The notes under the pieces were generated by a model. It saw only the letters and a list, made by a program, of their open reading frames with translations. It had not been told where the DNA came from and made no database searches. Shown in pieces: positions 10,632 through 21,768 of a stretch of DNA of 64,000 bases; position 1 is the stretch's first letter, and every line of letters starts with the position of its first letter. The position numbers and the translations under genes are program-made. The DNA lies in contig JAFEKR010000014.1 in assembly GCA_019022495.1 (NCBI GenBank), positions 1,240,001-1,304,000 on the forward strand. Direction: 5' to 3'. Origin of the DNA: Epichloe hybrida (lineage: Eukaryota > Ascomycota > Sordariomycetes > Hypocreales > Clavicipitaceae).

Positions 10632-11972
10632 CTATCGGAAGCTAGCTGCACCAAATCTATAATCGGCCACGAAAACATCTCCTAGGTTATCCCACAGGCC
10701 CAAGTCGTAGAGATTTTCAACATCTTTCAGTTTCCATACCCGCTCCCATTCCCCTTCACCCGCCAGCTGCATGCTAGCGGGCGGAGGCTTGCCGTCGTCT
10801 GTGGCCGCGAGTGCCATCTCCGGCTGGACTGGCCATCTAGGGCAGAGAGGCTCGCGGGTGAGGTCCCTGGCTCGTTTCGAAGATAGCTTGCGACGGAAAG
10901 CGAAGCCGTCGCCCATGTCATCCTCGTAGACGGACCACTTGAACGACTCATTCGTAGTGGTGCCACAGTATACGAGGTACAATGTGTAAATCAAGAGTCC
11001 CCAAACCAAAGGTGAGGTCATCCCTGCGAGGAGAGCCGTGGCACCCAGACCGATGTTGGTCTGAATACCCCAACCCCACATGACGACGTACGTGCCCAAA
11101 CCGTGTCGTCGAGGATGCCACGGCGACCACTCGATGAAATGTTCCTTGATGGACGACGATAGCAGCGAGGCGCCCAGGAGACCCCCGTATGTGCACAAAA
11201 CCGCCGTGGATGCGAGGAGCAGAATGAACCAATGCTGGTTTCCATACCCCACGCAGGAGTTGATGAAGACGCAGTGGTGATCTGACTTGGCTATACATCG
11301 CTTGCACACGCTACAGTGCTTGGAGCGAGGTGGTTTGAGGAATCCACACGTCTTGCAAACCGCCCCCGGATGGAAGAGCGCATGGTCATACGGGTACAAA
11401 GACATGTGGTAGGCGTGATTGTTCGGGGTAATGTAGCCGGGGTCAGCGGCGCAAGAAAGATACAAGAAAACGTAGGGCACGAGTACGGCGAGCACGACGG
11501 TTGACTTGGTGAACAGGGTCAGGCGGTGCCAGATGGCAGGGAGATACAAGTACTCGCCGCCGGCCATGAGGATGATGAAGAAGATCTGGAATAGTTGGCA
11601 TCGTACACGTTGGGGAAAGTCGCCACTCGCATATTGATTTGGGACAGACTTACGACGATGAAAGGATGACGATCATGCATTAAGAAATGCCCGAATCTGG
11701 AAAGGGACGATGAAATCCTCCCAGAGGTGAGCCTGTTGTCGATTGACAACAGGACATTCGGGATATGAATCCATAGTACACGGTGTAGAAACCCGATGGG
11801 CGTCCGTCTTGTATGAGGTTGCGCGCGATCAGCGCGGGATTCTACTGGACTTGGGGGTTCGAGGGTGAATTACACACACACACCTGAGGGCTGGTAATCT
11901 TCCGAAGAAGGTGACAAAGACGGCGAAGCTCACGGAGAGAACCACGGCTATCGGCCACTTGAGCGAGATCAT
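10632..11972 (-). CDS. SWF1: DHHC palmitoyltransferase, Swf1 type
   Basis: Three exons, 11884..11972, 11654..11849 and 10632..11585, give 412 residues. Swf1 enzymes sit in the ER membrane and palmitoylate Cys near transmembrane segments, for example in SNAREs. The DHHC cysteine-rich domain covers about 176-226 (VCKTCGFLKPPRSKHCSVCK, then SDHHCVFINSCVGYGNQHW), with the catalytic Cys in DHHC. An N-terminal membrane helix (ISLKWPIAVVLSVSFAVFVT), a second pair before the DHHC domain and two more after it give the usual topology. The exon-2 acceptor is chosen at CCCCCAAG (11850) because it keeps the conserved GFLHRVLWIHIPN segment in frame; the next AG leads to a stop. It is divergent from RAP1. 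Confidence 0.93.
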
Positions 11973-12414
11973 GGCGACACACTCTCGGCCAGACGAGGGG
12001 GGGCTTTTCAACTCGGCTCCGGCTTCGCGAGCAGGGGGATCATGGGCCAAAGTGGCCAACAAAGTGGCCAAAGTGGCCGTGCCTCGCGCCTGCCTGCTTG
12101 TCGCTGATGAGTGACCTTGTCCAACGACTCCAACGGGGCCCCCAATCAGCCCAGCTGGCTGCCCACCGGCTCCACTTAAGCCAGACGCTGTCTGTGGCAA
12201 AACCACGACACGTGATTGCGCGACTTCCATCACGCGTCCAGATAACCAGACACTTCCAGGTTGCCGTTTGTTGCCCACGAGAACAAGCCAGGCAGGTGAG
12301 TCTCTTGGGAGTCAGCGAGACGATTTCGTCAAAAACTTGGCCATGGATGGCCGTTTCAAGACCAAATGTGCCACCCACTAAATCACTTGGGTACTAACAG
12401 CAACCTCATCGAAC
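11973..12414. promoter_or_regulatory. Bidirectional promoter region, SWF1 / RAP1
   Basis: This 442-bp spacer separates the two divergent start codons. It contains three close copies of CAAAGTGGCCA at 12046-12079. The remainder is of mixed composition with no gene. Confidence 0.55.
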
Positions 12415-14446
12415 ATGGCGGGCGGCGTCACATACGACGGCGTCCAGAGCGCGAATGGAGGGACCGGAGGAATCATTTTCAAGGACATGGTTTTCTGGGT
12501 CTCCCGTAGAGTACCCAAGAGGGATGACATAATTGAACTGATCAAGGCAAGTCCCTGGTGCAATTAATCGCAGATGTTCCTCAGTCTCGATGCTAACCTG
12601 ACCACAGAACAACGGGGGCGTAGTTGTGCCTCTAGAAAAGGATGCGCAAATGCTGATTGCAGATCACGCAAGGAAAGACTCGCCCCCGGATTCCATTTCG
12701 TGGAAGTACATCACGGAATCGGTTTGCAACGGCATCGTGCAACTGACGGATCGTTATCGCATCGCGCCATCTTCCAACGCGGCTATCAGCGCTCCCAAAA
12801 GACTGACGAGATCGGCGTTTACAGATGCTGAAGATGCTGCTCTTGCCAATTGGGTTTTGTCTCAAACTAAAGGTCAAAGCAAACATTATAGTGGAAACAC
12901 GATGTATCAGAAGTTTGCTGAAACTGTAAGCATTACACTACCTTGAGGAAGATCGCTGCATATGATGAGCCGTCGTACTGATCTGTATTAGCACACCTCT
13001 CATACCTGGCAGTCTTGGAGAAGTAGATTCACCCATATTCTGGCTAACCGCCCGATACACGAACTGGAGAAACTTGCCATGTCAGCTGCCGACCTAGCTG
13101 TCCAACCTTCCTCCGCGTCCACGACACCTCAAGCTTCTCCAGCCATCGCACAGCATCGAAGCTCCCGACGCATGGCGCCCGTCTCCGCTCATACAGCGAA
13201 AGAAGCCCCGATCGTACCTGCCACGCGAAAAGAGCGGCAGTCCAGGTCGCCCCCTTCTTCTCCAGTCCAAAGCGAAGAAGTGGGAATAGAGACTCAGGTT
13301 AATGTGAGGGATCGCTTTCACAACGACCTGTTGATTTTTGTGGAAGTGAGCGGTGCCAAGCTGAACCTCGAGCCTGACGTCGGAGGGAAAAGTCTTGACT
13401 TGTGGGATCTCAGCCAAGCCGTTGCCTCGCAAAAGGTGCCGCCCGATGAAGTGGACTGGATGAAAGTTGCCGAGGACCTGGATTACGATTGGGTGCAAGA
13501 CAAAAAAGTGCTTGTTGAGTTGCAAAGTTGCTTTGAGGATAACCTAGCGGACTTCTTTGATACTATGTCCAGCTTCAATTCCGATGACGACGAGGAACAA
13601 GAGGTTGAGTCTCAGACCGACGAGCGCTCACCACCGAGCGTCATCTCATCGTCCCCTCCCGTTGGATGTTCAAAGCGAAAAGGGTCTTTTGATCATCATC
13701 AGCCTTCGTCCATGGTTGAGAATTCGGCGAAGCGAATGCGGCCGAATCCCACAGCGGAGATTCCATCTACGCCGGAAGAGAGGCTAAGGACTTCGGCTAC
13801 GCAGAGCAATTCCGGCGCAACTCCTTCGCAACAAGTGCATTCAGAGGCGCCTACTGTTAGCCCAATACCCCTCAGATTAGAACATTCCCGCACAATTGGT
13901 GGACAAAAGCAATTTGACACCTCGAATCTTGTACAGGAAGCTGCTGCTAAATCGATGACGACCACCAGAGCCGTAAAGCGTTCTCTACCACCCTCATTTC
14001 ATCCGAGCAGTCGGCGCGTTTCTGTACAGGAGGCAGAAACGAGAGCTCCGCAGCCACCCAGACCGCTCCGAGCGGAACCGGATGAAGAAGGCCAAAGCCA
14101 AAGCTTACAAGGATGGATTGAACATTACGAGGGCTTGGGTTATTCGCGGCCCATCGTGATGGAGTCGCTTATGCGCGCTTCGATGCGGCCAGGTTGGCCG
14201 GCCAGCTATTTAATGGAGCTGCTCAAAGAGAAAGAAGAGGTTCCTTCGAATATCGAAGGTTTATGGACCGACCGAGACGACAAAAGCCTGCGCTATGTTG
14301 ATTCCATTTACGCAAATTGGGAGAAAGCCGAAACACGGGAGCGGAACAAGGCAAAGAGGGAACTTGATGGACTTGTAAACAAACACACCATGGAAGAGGT
14401 TGACCTGCGCCGTCGATTTTTTGCTTCGCAAGCGAGGGAAAGGTAA
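12415..14446 (+). CDS. RAP1: Telomere protein Rap1 (shelterin type, BRCT-Myb-RCT)
   Basis: Three exons, 12415..12546, 12608..12925 and 12992..14446, give 634 residues. Order of parts: a BRCT-like N-terminus at about 10-95 (GGIIFKDMVFWVSRRVP), one Myb-type domain at about 112-165 (RSAFTDAEDAALANWVLSQ then SWRSRFTHIL), a long disordered acidic middle, and the Rap1 C-terminal (RCT) domain at about 520-630. In mammals and fission yeast Rap1 is recruited to telomeres through a TRF-like partner; a single Myb domain here suggests that mode rather than budding-yeast-style direct binding, which is an inference. The first intron starts with GC (AAG|GCAAGT at 12547), a non-canonical but otherwise ideal GC-AG intron. 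A poly-C run follows the stop. Confidence 0.92.
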
Positions 14447-15876
14447 ACTATGGGGCAATTTTCTTTTGTCCCCCCCCCCCCCCCTCCTTTTCTGTATAAG
14501 ATACCACTTGTAATGACGCGATGTCTGTTCTTCTTACGACGACGGGGTATATGATTTATGTGGGAATGCGGTTGACGATGGCTTATTACAATATGATGTT
14601 GATTGGTGTTCTTGGCACATTCTTGTTTGATACTTTTATTATATGCAGCAAAGATAGGCACAGCAATTGCAAGCAAAGTGTATACCCGTTTTCCCACATG
14701 CACATACTCGCAGTCCACGGCGGTGGTGATATTCTGTCATGGCAAGAATATGTATACTCGAACGCGGCCTTTTTTCAAATTTCCCTCGTATTATATCATA
14801 TCCGTCGTTTCTTTTCCCGACTCCACTTGTTGGCCAAGTTTCTCCTCACCACGAGCGACACGGCCCGGCCCATAGTGCCAATCTTGCCTCGCCATCCAAC
14901 AAAGCCCAAGTCGACGTCAAAGAGTCCAGACCATGGACTCAGCCTCCCCACGAACCACGGCCCAGGGGCATTCTCAAACGCCCCTCGCCACGCACACGTT
15001 GTCCCCGGGAGCATATCCTCTCGCAGCCGCCCGTCCGCCCCCATCCTCCCTCCCCCCAGGGCGAGTCGAAGGCCCGGTGGTGCGGGCCGCGAGATGGTAT
15101 TCCGCCGGACCGGGACCGGAGGGGGACGGCGATCTGCGCGCCTTGGCTGGCGGCCGGGCGGATGTATGCTTTTGCGTGCGCGGGCGTATTATTAGTTGTC
15201 TGCGAGGGCGAGGGGCTGCGGGGATGAGAGTGAGTCTTGTGGGGGACTTTTTTTTAAACCATGTGTGCATTGTAGGTAGATGTTGGTGGTGTGTTGAGTG
15301 TCGCTGTCCATCTGTTACAGCACAGATACCATCACTGGGCAGCGTTATTTACCGACCTCCGAGTACAGCTGTATAGCGGCAACTTTTACTTTGGTCGTCA
15401 TTGTGTTTTTTCAATGGTTGGACGTCGTGTATTCATCGTCATGTTGGTCGAGCCATCCGACGTCGGTCGCATGGAACTCGGTTGTATGTAGTGTATCACT
15501 CCGAACTCGCGCATCTAAAATCGTCATGGATATGGGTCCGACGTACTTGTACCTCTGGAGGGAGGCGCGTTGACACATTGTTCGAGACAGTTGTTATTCT
15601 ACCTTTTGCACTCGAGTTCCGATTTAAGAATATTCTCAAAAGCAAAGTACCCGTATCCCATTGCGTGATTCATCCCCTTCATGGCGCAAGCGCTTGTCTG
15701 CCTCTTGACCTGAAATATCCCATTTGCCCCCCAATACGGCTCGGTTCATCGCCTTGATAAAATGAAAACATTTGACGCCAACTTTGCCCATCATTTCTCG
15801 CTCTGCATCAACGAAATTCCGTTTGCCCAGTTATGTTTAGCGTCTTGACGTGAACGCTTTCCCGATAAATCATTTC
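14447..15876. other. 1.4-kb convergent intergenic region
   Basis: The stretch lies between the RAP1 and KAR5 3' ends. Long frames exist but have no protein-like composition or splice support. A run of about 14 C at 14471-14484 is present. Confidence 0.5.
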
Positions 15877-17754
15877 TTAAATTTCAACGTCGCTGCCGGT
15901 AGACCCAGTATTGGAATAAGTCGTCATATTGTTGTCGTCAGTCATGATATGGTCTAAATGCCAGATCTTCGAAGGAACAAAACCCAAGGAGAATAGATTC
16001 ACTGCTTCATGGCTCTTGTATGTGCTCGCAAACGATACTAGGAAACCGGCAAACTCTCCTGAAGAGTGGTTAGTCCAAGATCATCTCTCGTAATTCTTCT
16101 TTCTTACCAGCTCCAAGTAAAAGTAAATTCCTGACTAGGGAAGGCTGTAGCCCATACGATCCAAGTGTTAAACTTGCAACAGGGCAGATTATGTAGGGCC
16201 ACCAAATTGCCGTGCTGAGCTTGACTAGAGGCTTCTGCAGAGCACTTATAGACATTGTAGCAAATTCAAGGGAAGACAAAAGGTTCAAAGTCTGGTTATG
16301 CGTCGATTCAAGTATTTTGTTTTGAAGGGTCTGTTTATCCAAGACAACATCGGCAAACTCTTGTAGGTTTTCCATTGTCTATGGAACCGTTAGCACCGCT
16401 CACAGATGGAACTTCGACCAAGAAGCAAATCATACCTTCTGCATCGCTTCTTGCTGACGCACAACCGACGAGACCCGATCTTCCGATTTGCCCTTGTACG
16501 TATTAGCAGATTCAGTCGATGACACCAGGCAGACTTACTAATTGTGCTTGCAAGGACATTGTTGTTACAGAAATGGCTTTCAACATCTCTGCCATCTCAG
16601 CAACGTCGTGCGTAGCCACCTCAGTAGCAGTCCTCAACGCAATTTCAAAACCCTGAGACGCCTGATCTTCTCTCAGCTTCAATCTTGATAGAACAGCTCC
16701 CATGAACTGCTCCAGGGACTTTGCACCTTCCATGCCACTATGTACAGCTGCCTGAGTCTATTCGCAAATGTCAATTATTCTCCTGTGCAGTGGAATACAT
16801 GGGGGGGGGGGGGGCGTAGGTACCTGAACACTATCTGAAAGAGCACTGCCAATGATTTTGTTCAGCCGCAAAGTCATTGATTCGAATTTCTCCACGTGTG
16901 CCGCCAAAGCTTCTGCATTCTCATGGGACTTTCGAAAAACGCGTTCGAGGTTTTTGACATGTTCTTGGGTCTCGTTCTCAGCTTGGCCGGTAAGTCTTTT
17001 TAAGACGATGGCGAGTTTCTGATGCAAGAGGATGTGCTGATCTTTGAATGCGTAAGTAGATGAAGATTGTGAGCTTTCGAGTCCAACTTACCTTTTTCAT
17101 TCTCTGCTCGAGCTGCTTCACAAAATCTCAGCGCCTTGTGCCTATAGCTTACCCAAGTGTTCCAGGCCGAGTCCGATCTCGCCAAGCCCTCGAGGCATTT
17201 GTCAATTTCGGCTGTCGCCACATGGAGCTGCGGCCTCGAAGGTGCAGGCAGGCTCGCAAGCACAGTCTCACGAAACTTGTGACACGGAGTTGGGATATCA
17301 AAATTCGCCCTTTCCAGATCGCAAATTGCTAAGCTAGCAGCAAAGAAGTCCACAAAGTCTCTGGCAGCTCTTCCTGTATCAGTCAACACTGTGGCTTCAT
17401 TCTGTCCATCGAGGAGCTGGCAGTTGCCGACCAACAGCCGAGCCGCAATTCTGTGGCAAAGCGGCTCTGACTCGAGCTCCTGGAGCTCAATGAGTGCAGT
17501 AGCATAAGCGTCCGAGGTTGCGTGGCTGTTTATAAGAGACGCTGGAGAGACGAAGAACTGCTCCTCTAAAGACTTGGCTGTTGTGGTAATAGTTTGTCAA
17601 TATTGAAGCTGCCAGCCGTCGGATATGCTAGAATTGCCTTACGCTGTCTTGTATTTCGCCATCCCAGACACTCTATGGGAGATATCAACAGGAGAACCAG
17701 GGCGGTGAGCATGATCATGCGACTTCCCATGATGAAACGTTTGAATATCGACAT
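15877..17754 (-). CDS. KAR5: Nuclear fusion (karyogamy) protein Kar5/Tht1
   Basis: Seven exons (15877..16058, 16108..16378, 16436..16492, 16539..16757, 16824..17041, 17092..17577, 17643..17754) join to 514 residues with every phase consistent. Kar5/Tht1/brambleberry proteins act at the ER-nuclear envelope during nuclear membrane fusion in mating. The N-terminus has a signal-anchor ([18 protein letters not shown]). The Cys-containing domain at about 40-190 has the family pattern [20 protein letters not shown] and [20 protein letters not shown]. Coiled-coil helices follow (about 200-390), then hydrophobic segments starting [20 protein letters not shown] and a polar tail. The intron at 16758-16823 contains a run of about 16 G. 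Signal plus C-terminal membrane segments match the family topology. Confidence 0.9.
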
Positions 17755-19468
17755 AGCTGCTGCTTGCTTTCATGGTCTTGTCCAAGCTCTATCATTCATT
17801 ACTGGGTTTGCCGCGTGATGCTAGCATTCCGATGATGTGTGGGTTGCTGCGGGAAGCAAATTTCATGATTCTTAGTGAATGCGTTTCGGCGAGAGAACAC
17901 GGAGAGGGAAGGTGCGACACTGGTCACTGGTCAGTTGGTCGGTGCCAGCTGCCAGTCGCCAGCTGCCAAACGGCCGCTCCAGACATTGTTGGCTATTTTT
18001 CGAGCGCACGCAAGACAAGAGTGAATCTGAGCCCTCAATAGTAAAGAGGCCTCCTGGCAGGACGGTAAGTCTCATTTCACCAAATATGGAGCAAAGAAGT
18101 AGAGCCATCCTGCTATCTGCAGGGTTATTCGATTATTCGGTACGGAGTACAAGAAAGAAAATCCCTCTCCGACTACCGGGGGGGAGGGGAAAGGCGAAGA
18201 GCACTGCAGAACAAATGCGGCATGTTATAATCCGTACGGAGTAGTAGACAAAGCTGTTTGGGAACAAAAAGAAAAACGCACCCACTGACGCAAATCAATG
18301 AGAAGAAACGAGCTCTGTACGTATCAATCCCAATTCAGGCTTTGTTATTCCTGCTCTGAAATTGGCCATTGATGCATGGGAGAACTGATATGGCTCGCGC
18401 ATTGCGCGCCTTGGTGTCACAAAAGTTGGCCTTTATCAGGTCTGGCAGCTTTAATCCGTAGTAAGTTGCGGATCCGTACTCCGTGCTAATGACAAATAAC
18501 AGGGTGATTGTCAAGAGAGAGATGACGATGACCCGCATCAGGTGGAACGCCAACTCGCGCCTACTTCTTCTGGTTGCAAACAGTAAATCTTCACGGTTTC
18601 CATTTTCGCGTCCCTCGTCAGACGACCCTTTGACTGGGCGTCTCCGGGGTAATAAGGAGAAGAGCGTTTCGACCTGCGTTTGCTGTCCTTGATCCCGAGT
18701 GTTATTGGACAGCGGACATGGAGACGGGGCCAATTTGTCCCATTTTGCATCGAGAGAATAACAAAACAACACCCTATACTACGGCCGCACCCTTTGAAAC
18801 TGATCCAGGAAAGAGGCCATCGTGGAAAGATGCTGAGCATATATATGCTCATTTGATCGCAGCTACATTAGGAATGCGCACTCCGTTTTTGGTTGTTTGG
18901 CCTAGCTGCGTGACACAAAGGACTTGGTGAAAGGAGATATTTTGGATGATTTACATTAGGCCTCATTTTTGCATTTTTGAGCCAGATGTTCTGCTGGGGG
19001 CGGTGTTGAAGACATGGCAGCCTCACATATGAGGCATCCATCTCTTCTTCCCTGTTCGTTTGTTAACGCAGATTCACGCATCTCGCTTGTTATCGTGGTT
19101 CATCATCGGTAGGCTTCGTTTGAAGACCTTGATTCACTTGTTTGATAGACCTTCTGTTGTATGGGTCTTTGTTGATAGCTTTGAAGCTTATATAGCTTCC
19201 TTTTTCCCTCTGATAGATTTCCTAGGTAGTAAATCTTCATCTGCTCTTCTTGACATTCTTTGCATCATTCCACAAAAAAACAGGAGAGTGAAACCGAAGA
19301 GCCCGCCGGTCCGGCCACCCGCCCGCCTTCCTGCCAACAAAAACATATAACCTCGCGTGCGACAAGTTGCACGACATCCAAACGACGAGACGAGGCCTCT
19401 TCCAGTCGCCCAATCACACCCGGCGCCTTTCAGGGCTACAACCAAGGATCTCTGCCGACAGCACAGGA
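17755..19468. other. 1.7-kb intergenic region
   Basis: This region is rich in the TACGGAGTA-type motif (18141, 18235, 18477). A 145-codon leftward frame at 18335-18772 has one hydrophobic stretch (VIVISLLTITLLFVIST) but no recognisable family; I do not call it a gene. Short CAGCTGCCAG-type repeats occur near 17945-17970. Confidence 0.45.
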
Positions 19469-19657
19469 ATGTGCACTCAGATAGACCGGAGATGGGCGTG
19501 CGGGCACATCGGCTATCTTCAAATCAAAAGGTGTGACCGGCTTTTCAAGGACTGCAAGGGAACCGCTGCAAAACACGAGGTGGTTGATGACCCTGCTGAG
19601 GTCTGTAGCGACTGTCAGCGCCGGCAAACGCTACCGAAGCCTCATGTTGCCAAATGA
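19469..19657 (+). CDS. Small Cys-rich protein, unknown function
   Basis: A 62-codon frame starts MCTQIDRRWACGH and ends PKPHVAK. Four of its five cysteines, with CGH and CSDC groups, are spaced like a small zinc ribbon or knuckle (C...CGH...C...C...CSDC). The composition is protein-like and neutral-basic, and short filamentous-fungal hypotheticals with this layout exist as far as I recall. No signal peptide is present. The start context is CAGGAATGTG. It stands alone in a 4-kb gap between KAR5 and the bHLH gene. Real gene status is uncertain; RNA evidence would decide. Confidence 0.5.
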   Translation: MCTQIDRRWACGHIGYLQIKRCDRLFKDCKGTAAKHEVVDDPAEVCSDCQRRQTLPKPHVAK

Positions 19658-20560
19658 GGCATCCGCTCGTGCATTCATTCCTTCATTATTAACGCGACGC
19701 AAAATTACTAGAGGTTGGACCCACAACATGCGTTTCTCCTCATGACGGACTTGTTGCAACGGCGGCTACGACCGCAGAGGGGTCAAATCTGGGACGTTGT
19801 CTCGACTTGCCGTGTTTCGGTAACAGTGGGGTTCATTCTCGTTATAGTAAGCTCCGGACTAATCCGTGCCACGTCGTCTTTCGCATGATTCTGACTTATC
19901 AAGGGCCGTTGTAAGGAGAATCGGACGAGTCAAGGACAAGGAGGATAGAAGAGAACGAAGTCAATTCGCCTGAACATGATGCTGTATAAATGGAAGCATT
20001 CTGGAAATAGAAGACATGTGGGAGAATAAAGAAGCGGCAGAGGCCGTTGGCCTATGAGAGCCAGAAGAAATGTCGGAACTACGGACTAGTCTGGAAACCC
20101 AATTCTTTGGGTTAGAGATTGTGCCACATTTACTCCATACGGCTAGGCAGACCTTCCTTGCCGCGGGCCTTCCCGGGAAAATGATATACATATGTAATAC
20201 GGACTAATTAATAAACGCCTCACCTTGATTGAGATAGACGACCGTTTTCACTTGAGCACTGTGCGCAGGTTGCGATACGAATGCGCGCATTGGCGGCGCA
20301 GTCGGAGTAATTCGTACGGATCCGTTGTAATACTCCGTAATACTCCGTACAACAAGAATACGGAGTACATAATGGGTCTGTCAGGCGCATCTCCCTGCAC
20401 AAGGCCGTGAGGGTATGACGAGACGGGTGACAGCACATGGCGCCAATCAGATGCTCGCCAGGCTCCGGAATGGGACCCACCACGGCGGCCGTTTTGACGC
20501 AGCAGCCTGCCCAGATCATACGATGTTCCGCATTCAGCGCATGGGCTGGGGGTTCGTGGT

Positions 20561-20640
20561 GGTGCGCGGTGGTGCGCGGTGGTGCCTCAGGCGGTGGTGC
20601 CTCAGGCGGTGGTGCCTCAGGCGGTGATGCCTGGTGGTGC
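20561..20640. repeat. 15-bp GGTGGTGCCTCAGGC tandem repeat
   Basis: Three full units are preceded by shorter GGTGGTGCGC units and followed by a diverged GGTGATGCCTGG copy. The repeat is intergenic. Confidence 0.85.
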
Positions 20641-20790
20641 CTGGTGGTCCTCCAGCGGGGGTCGCCAAAGTCAGGCCATTCTCGCCAAGTGCAACAGGGA
20701 AGGCTTTTTGATTCTGATTTTGATTCATTCCAGCTTTCTTTGCGCGTGCTGTTTCTGGTACACCTGTCACTGTAGTATCATGGTATCATT

Positions 20791-20853
20791 GTGCTCCTGC
20801 TCCTGCTCCTGCGCCCTCACTCGCACCCGCACTCGCACCCGCACCCGCACCTG
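20791..20853. repeat. CTCCTG / CGCACC hexamer tracts
   Basis: Four CTCCTG units are followed by about five CGCACC/CGCACT units. The tract is a simple-sequence array in non-coding DNA. Confidence 0.8.
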
Positions 20854-21768
20854 CGATATGCCATTGGTCTGGTCGGAAAGTGTGCTGCGTGGCATCCGAG
20901 ACCCAGTGACCATCCTCCAGAGTGTAACTGGCCCTAATAATACTACAAATAATAAGCTGGGGGGGAAGGGGGGGGTGAATAGTCTGGTTGGTTCTACGGA
21001 GATTTTCGATAGGCGGCACATATTAACTCTGTTCTGAAAGCTTCAGCCGTTACATGCTGGCTTGGTCTTGGCTGACTTCCGACTCGTCGATCGTTCTCGT
21101 CTCGACCCTTTTCCCTTCCAATTCCTTTCCAAAAAAATTGAATAAAACCATACTCCGTACTCCGCAAGCTGCGCGGGACGGGCTTGTCCGGACGTCGGCT
21201 GCTGCCGCCAACTGGCAAAACCTTACTTAGTGAACCAGTGCCGAAAGCCTGGGTTGCCGAATTCTCTCGAATGCAATCTGACCTGTCATGACCAGATTGC
21301 TTGCTTTCCTTTTCATCTCTTTTCATCTCTTCCTCTTCCTCTTCTCTTCTCTCTACGCTTTCCCCGGTTGCCACTAATAAAGCTTCCGATTTCGCATGGT
21401 TGCTCCTGCCAATTGAATTGATTGGGCTTGCGCTTCGTTTCGAAACCAGAAGGTCACACCCAACCGAACCGTAACTTGAGTCTGGACTTATACATTGGCA
21501 AGTGCGCAACGCCTCGAGCATCGAGCAACAAACAGTCATCTTGTTCGACCACTTCTTCGGTGCCAAATGAAGAGCTTGGCATATTCTACCACTTCAACTC
21601 AGACACGCCTTCTTGCGAATCCACGGATTGCAAAACCGGAGCATCTGATCAATACATTTCGCGAGACGCGGGCCTATCCATACTTCCAAGTGCTTGCCTT
21701 TCATCACAACAGCCCGTTTTGCGACCAGATCTCCTTTCCGCCCTCGCCCTCGCCCTCACGTCTCTCGC

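Larger units (their letters stand above)
19658..21768. other. 2.1-kb intergenic region with simple repeats
   Basis: This interval is promoter space for the bHLH gene plus simple repeats at 20561-20640 (GGTGGTGCCTCAGGC units) and 20791-20853 (CTCCTG then CGCACC units). Several TACTCCGTA motifs lie near 20330-20370 and 21150. No further gene is supported. Confidence 0.5.

Noticed and set aside
14521..15195. 224-codon rightward frame after RAP1
   Set aside because: Composition is not protein-like and the frame spans the convergent 3' spacer; no conserved motif is seen.
18335..18772. 145-codon leftward frame with a hydrophobic stretch
   Set aside because: Low-complexity, overlaps repeated TACTCCGTA motifs, no splice or start-context support and no recognisable family.
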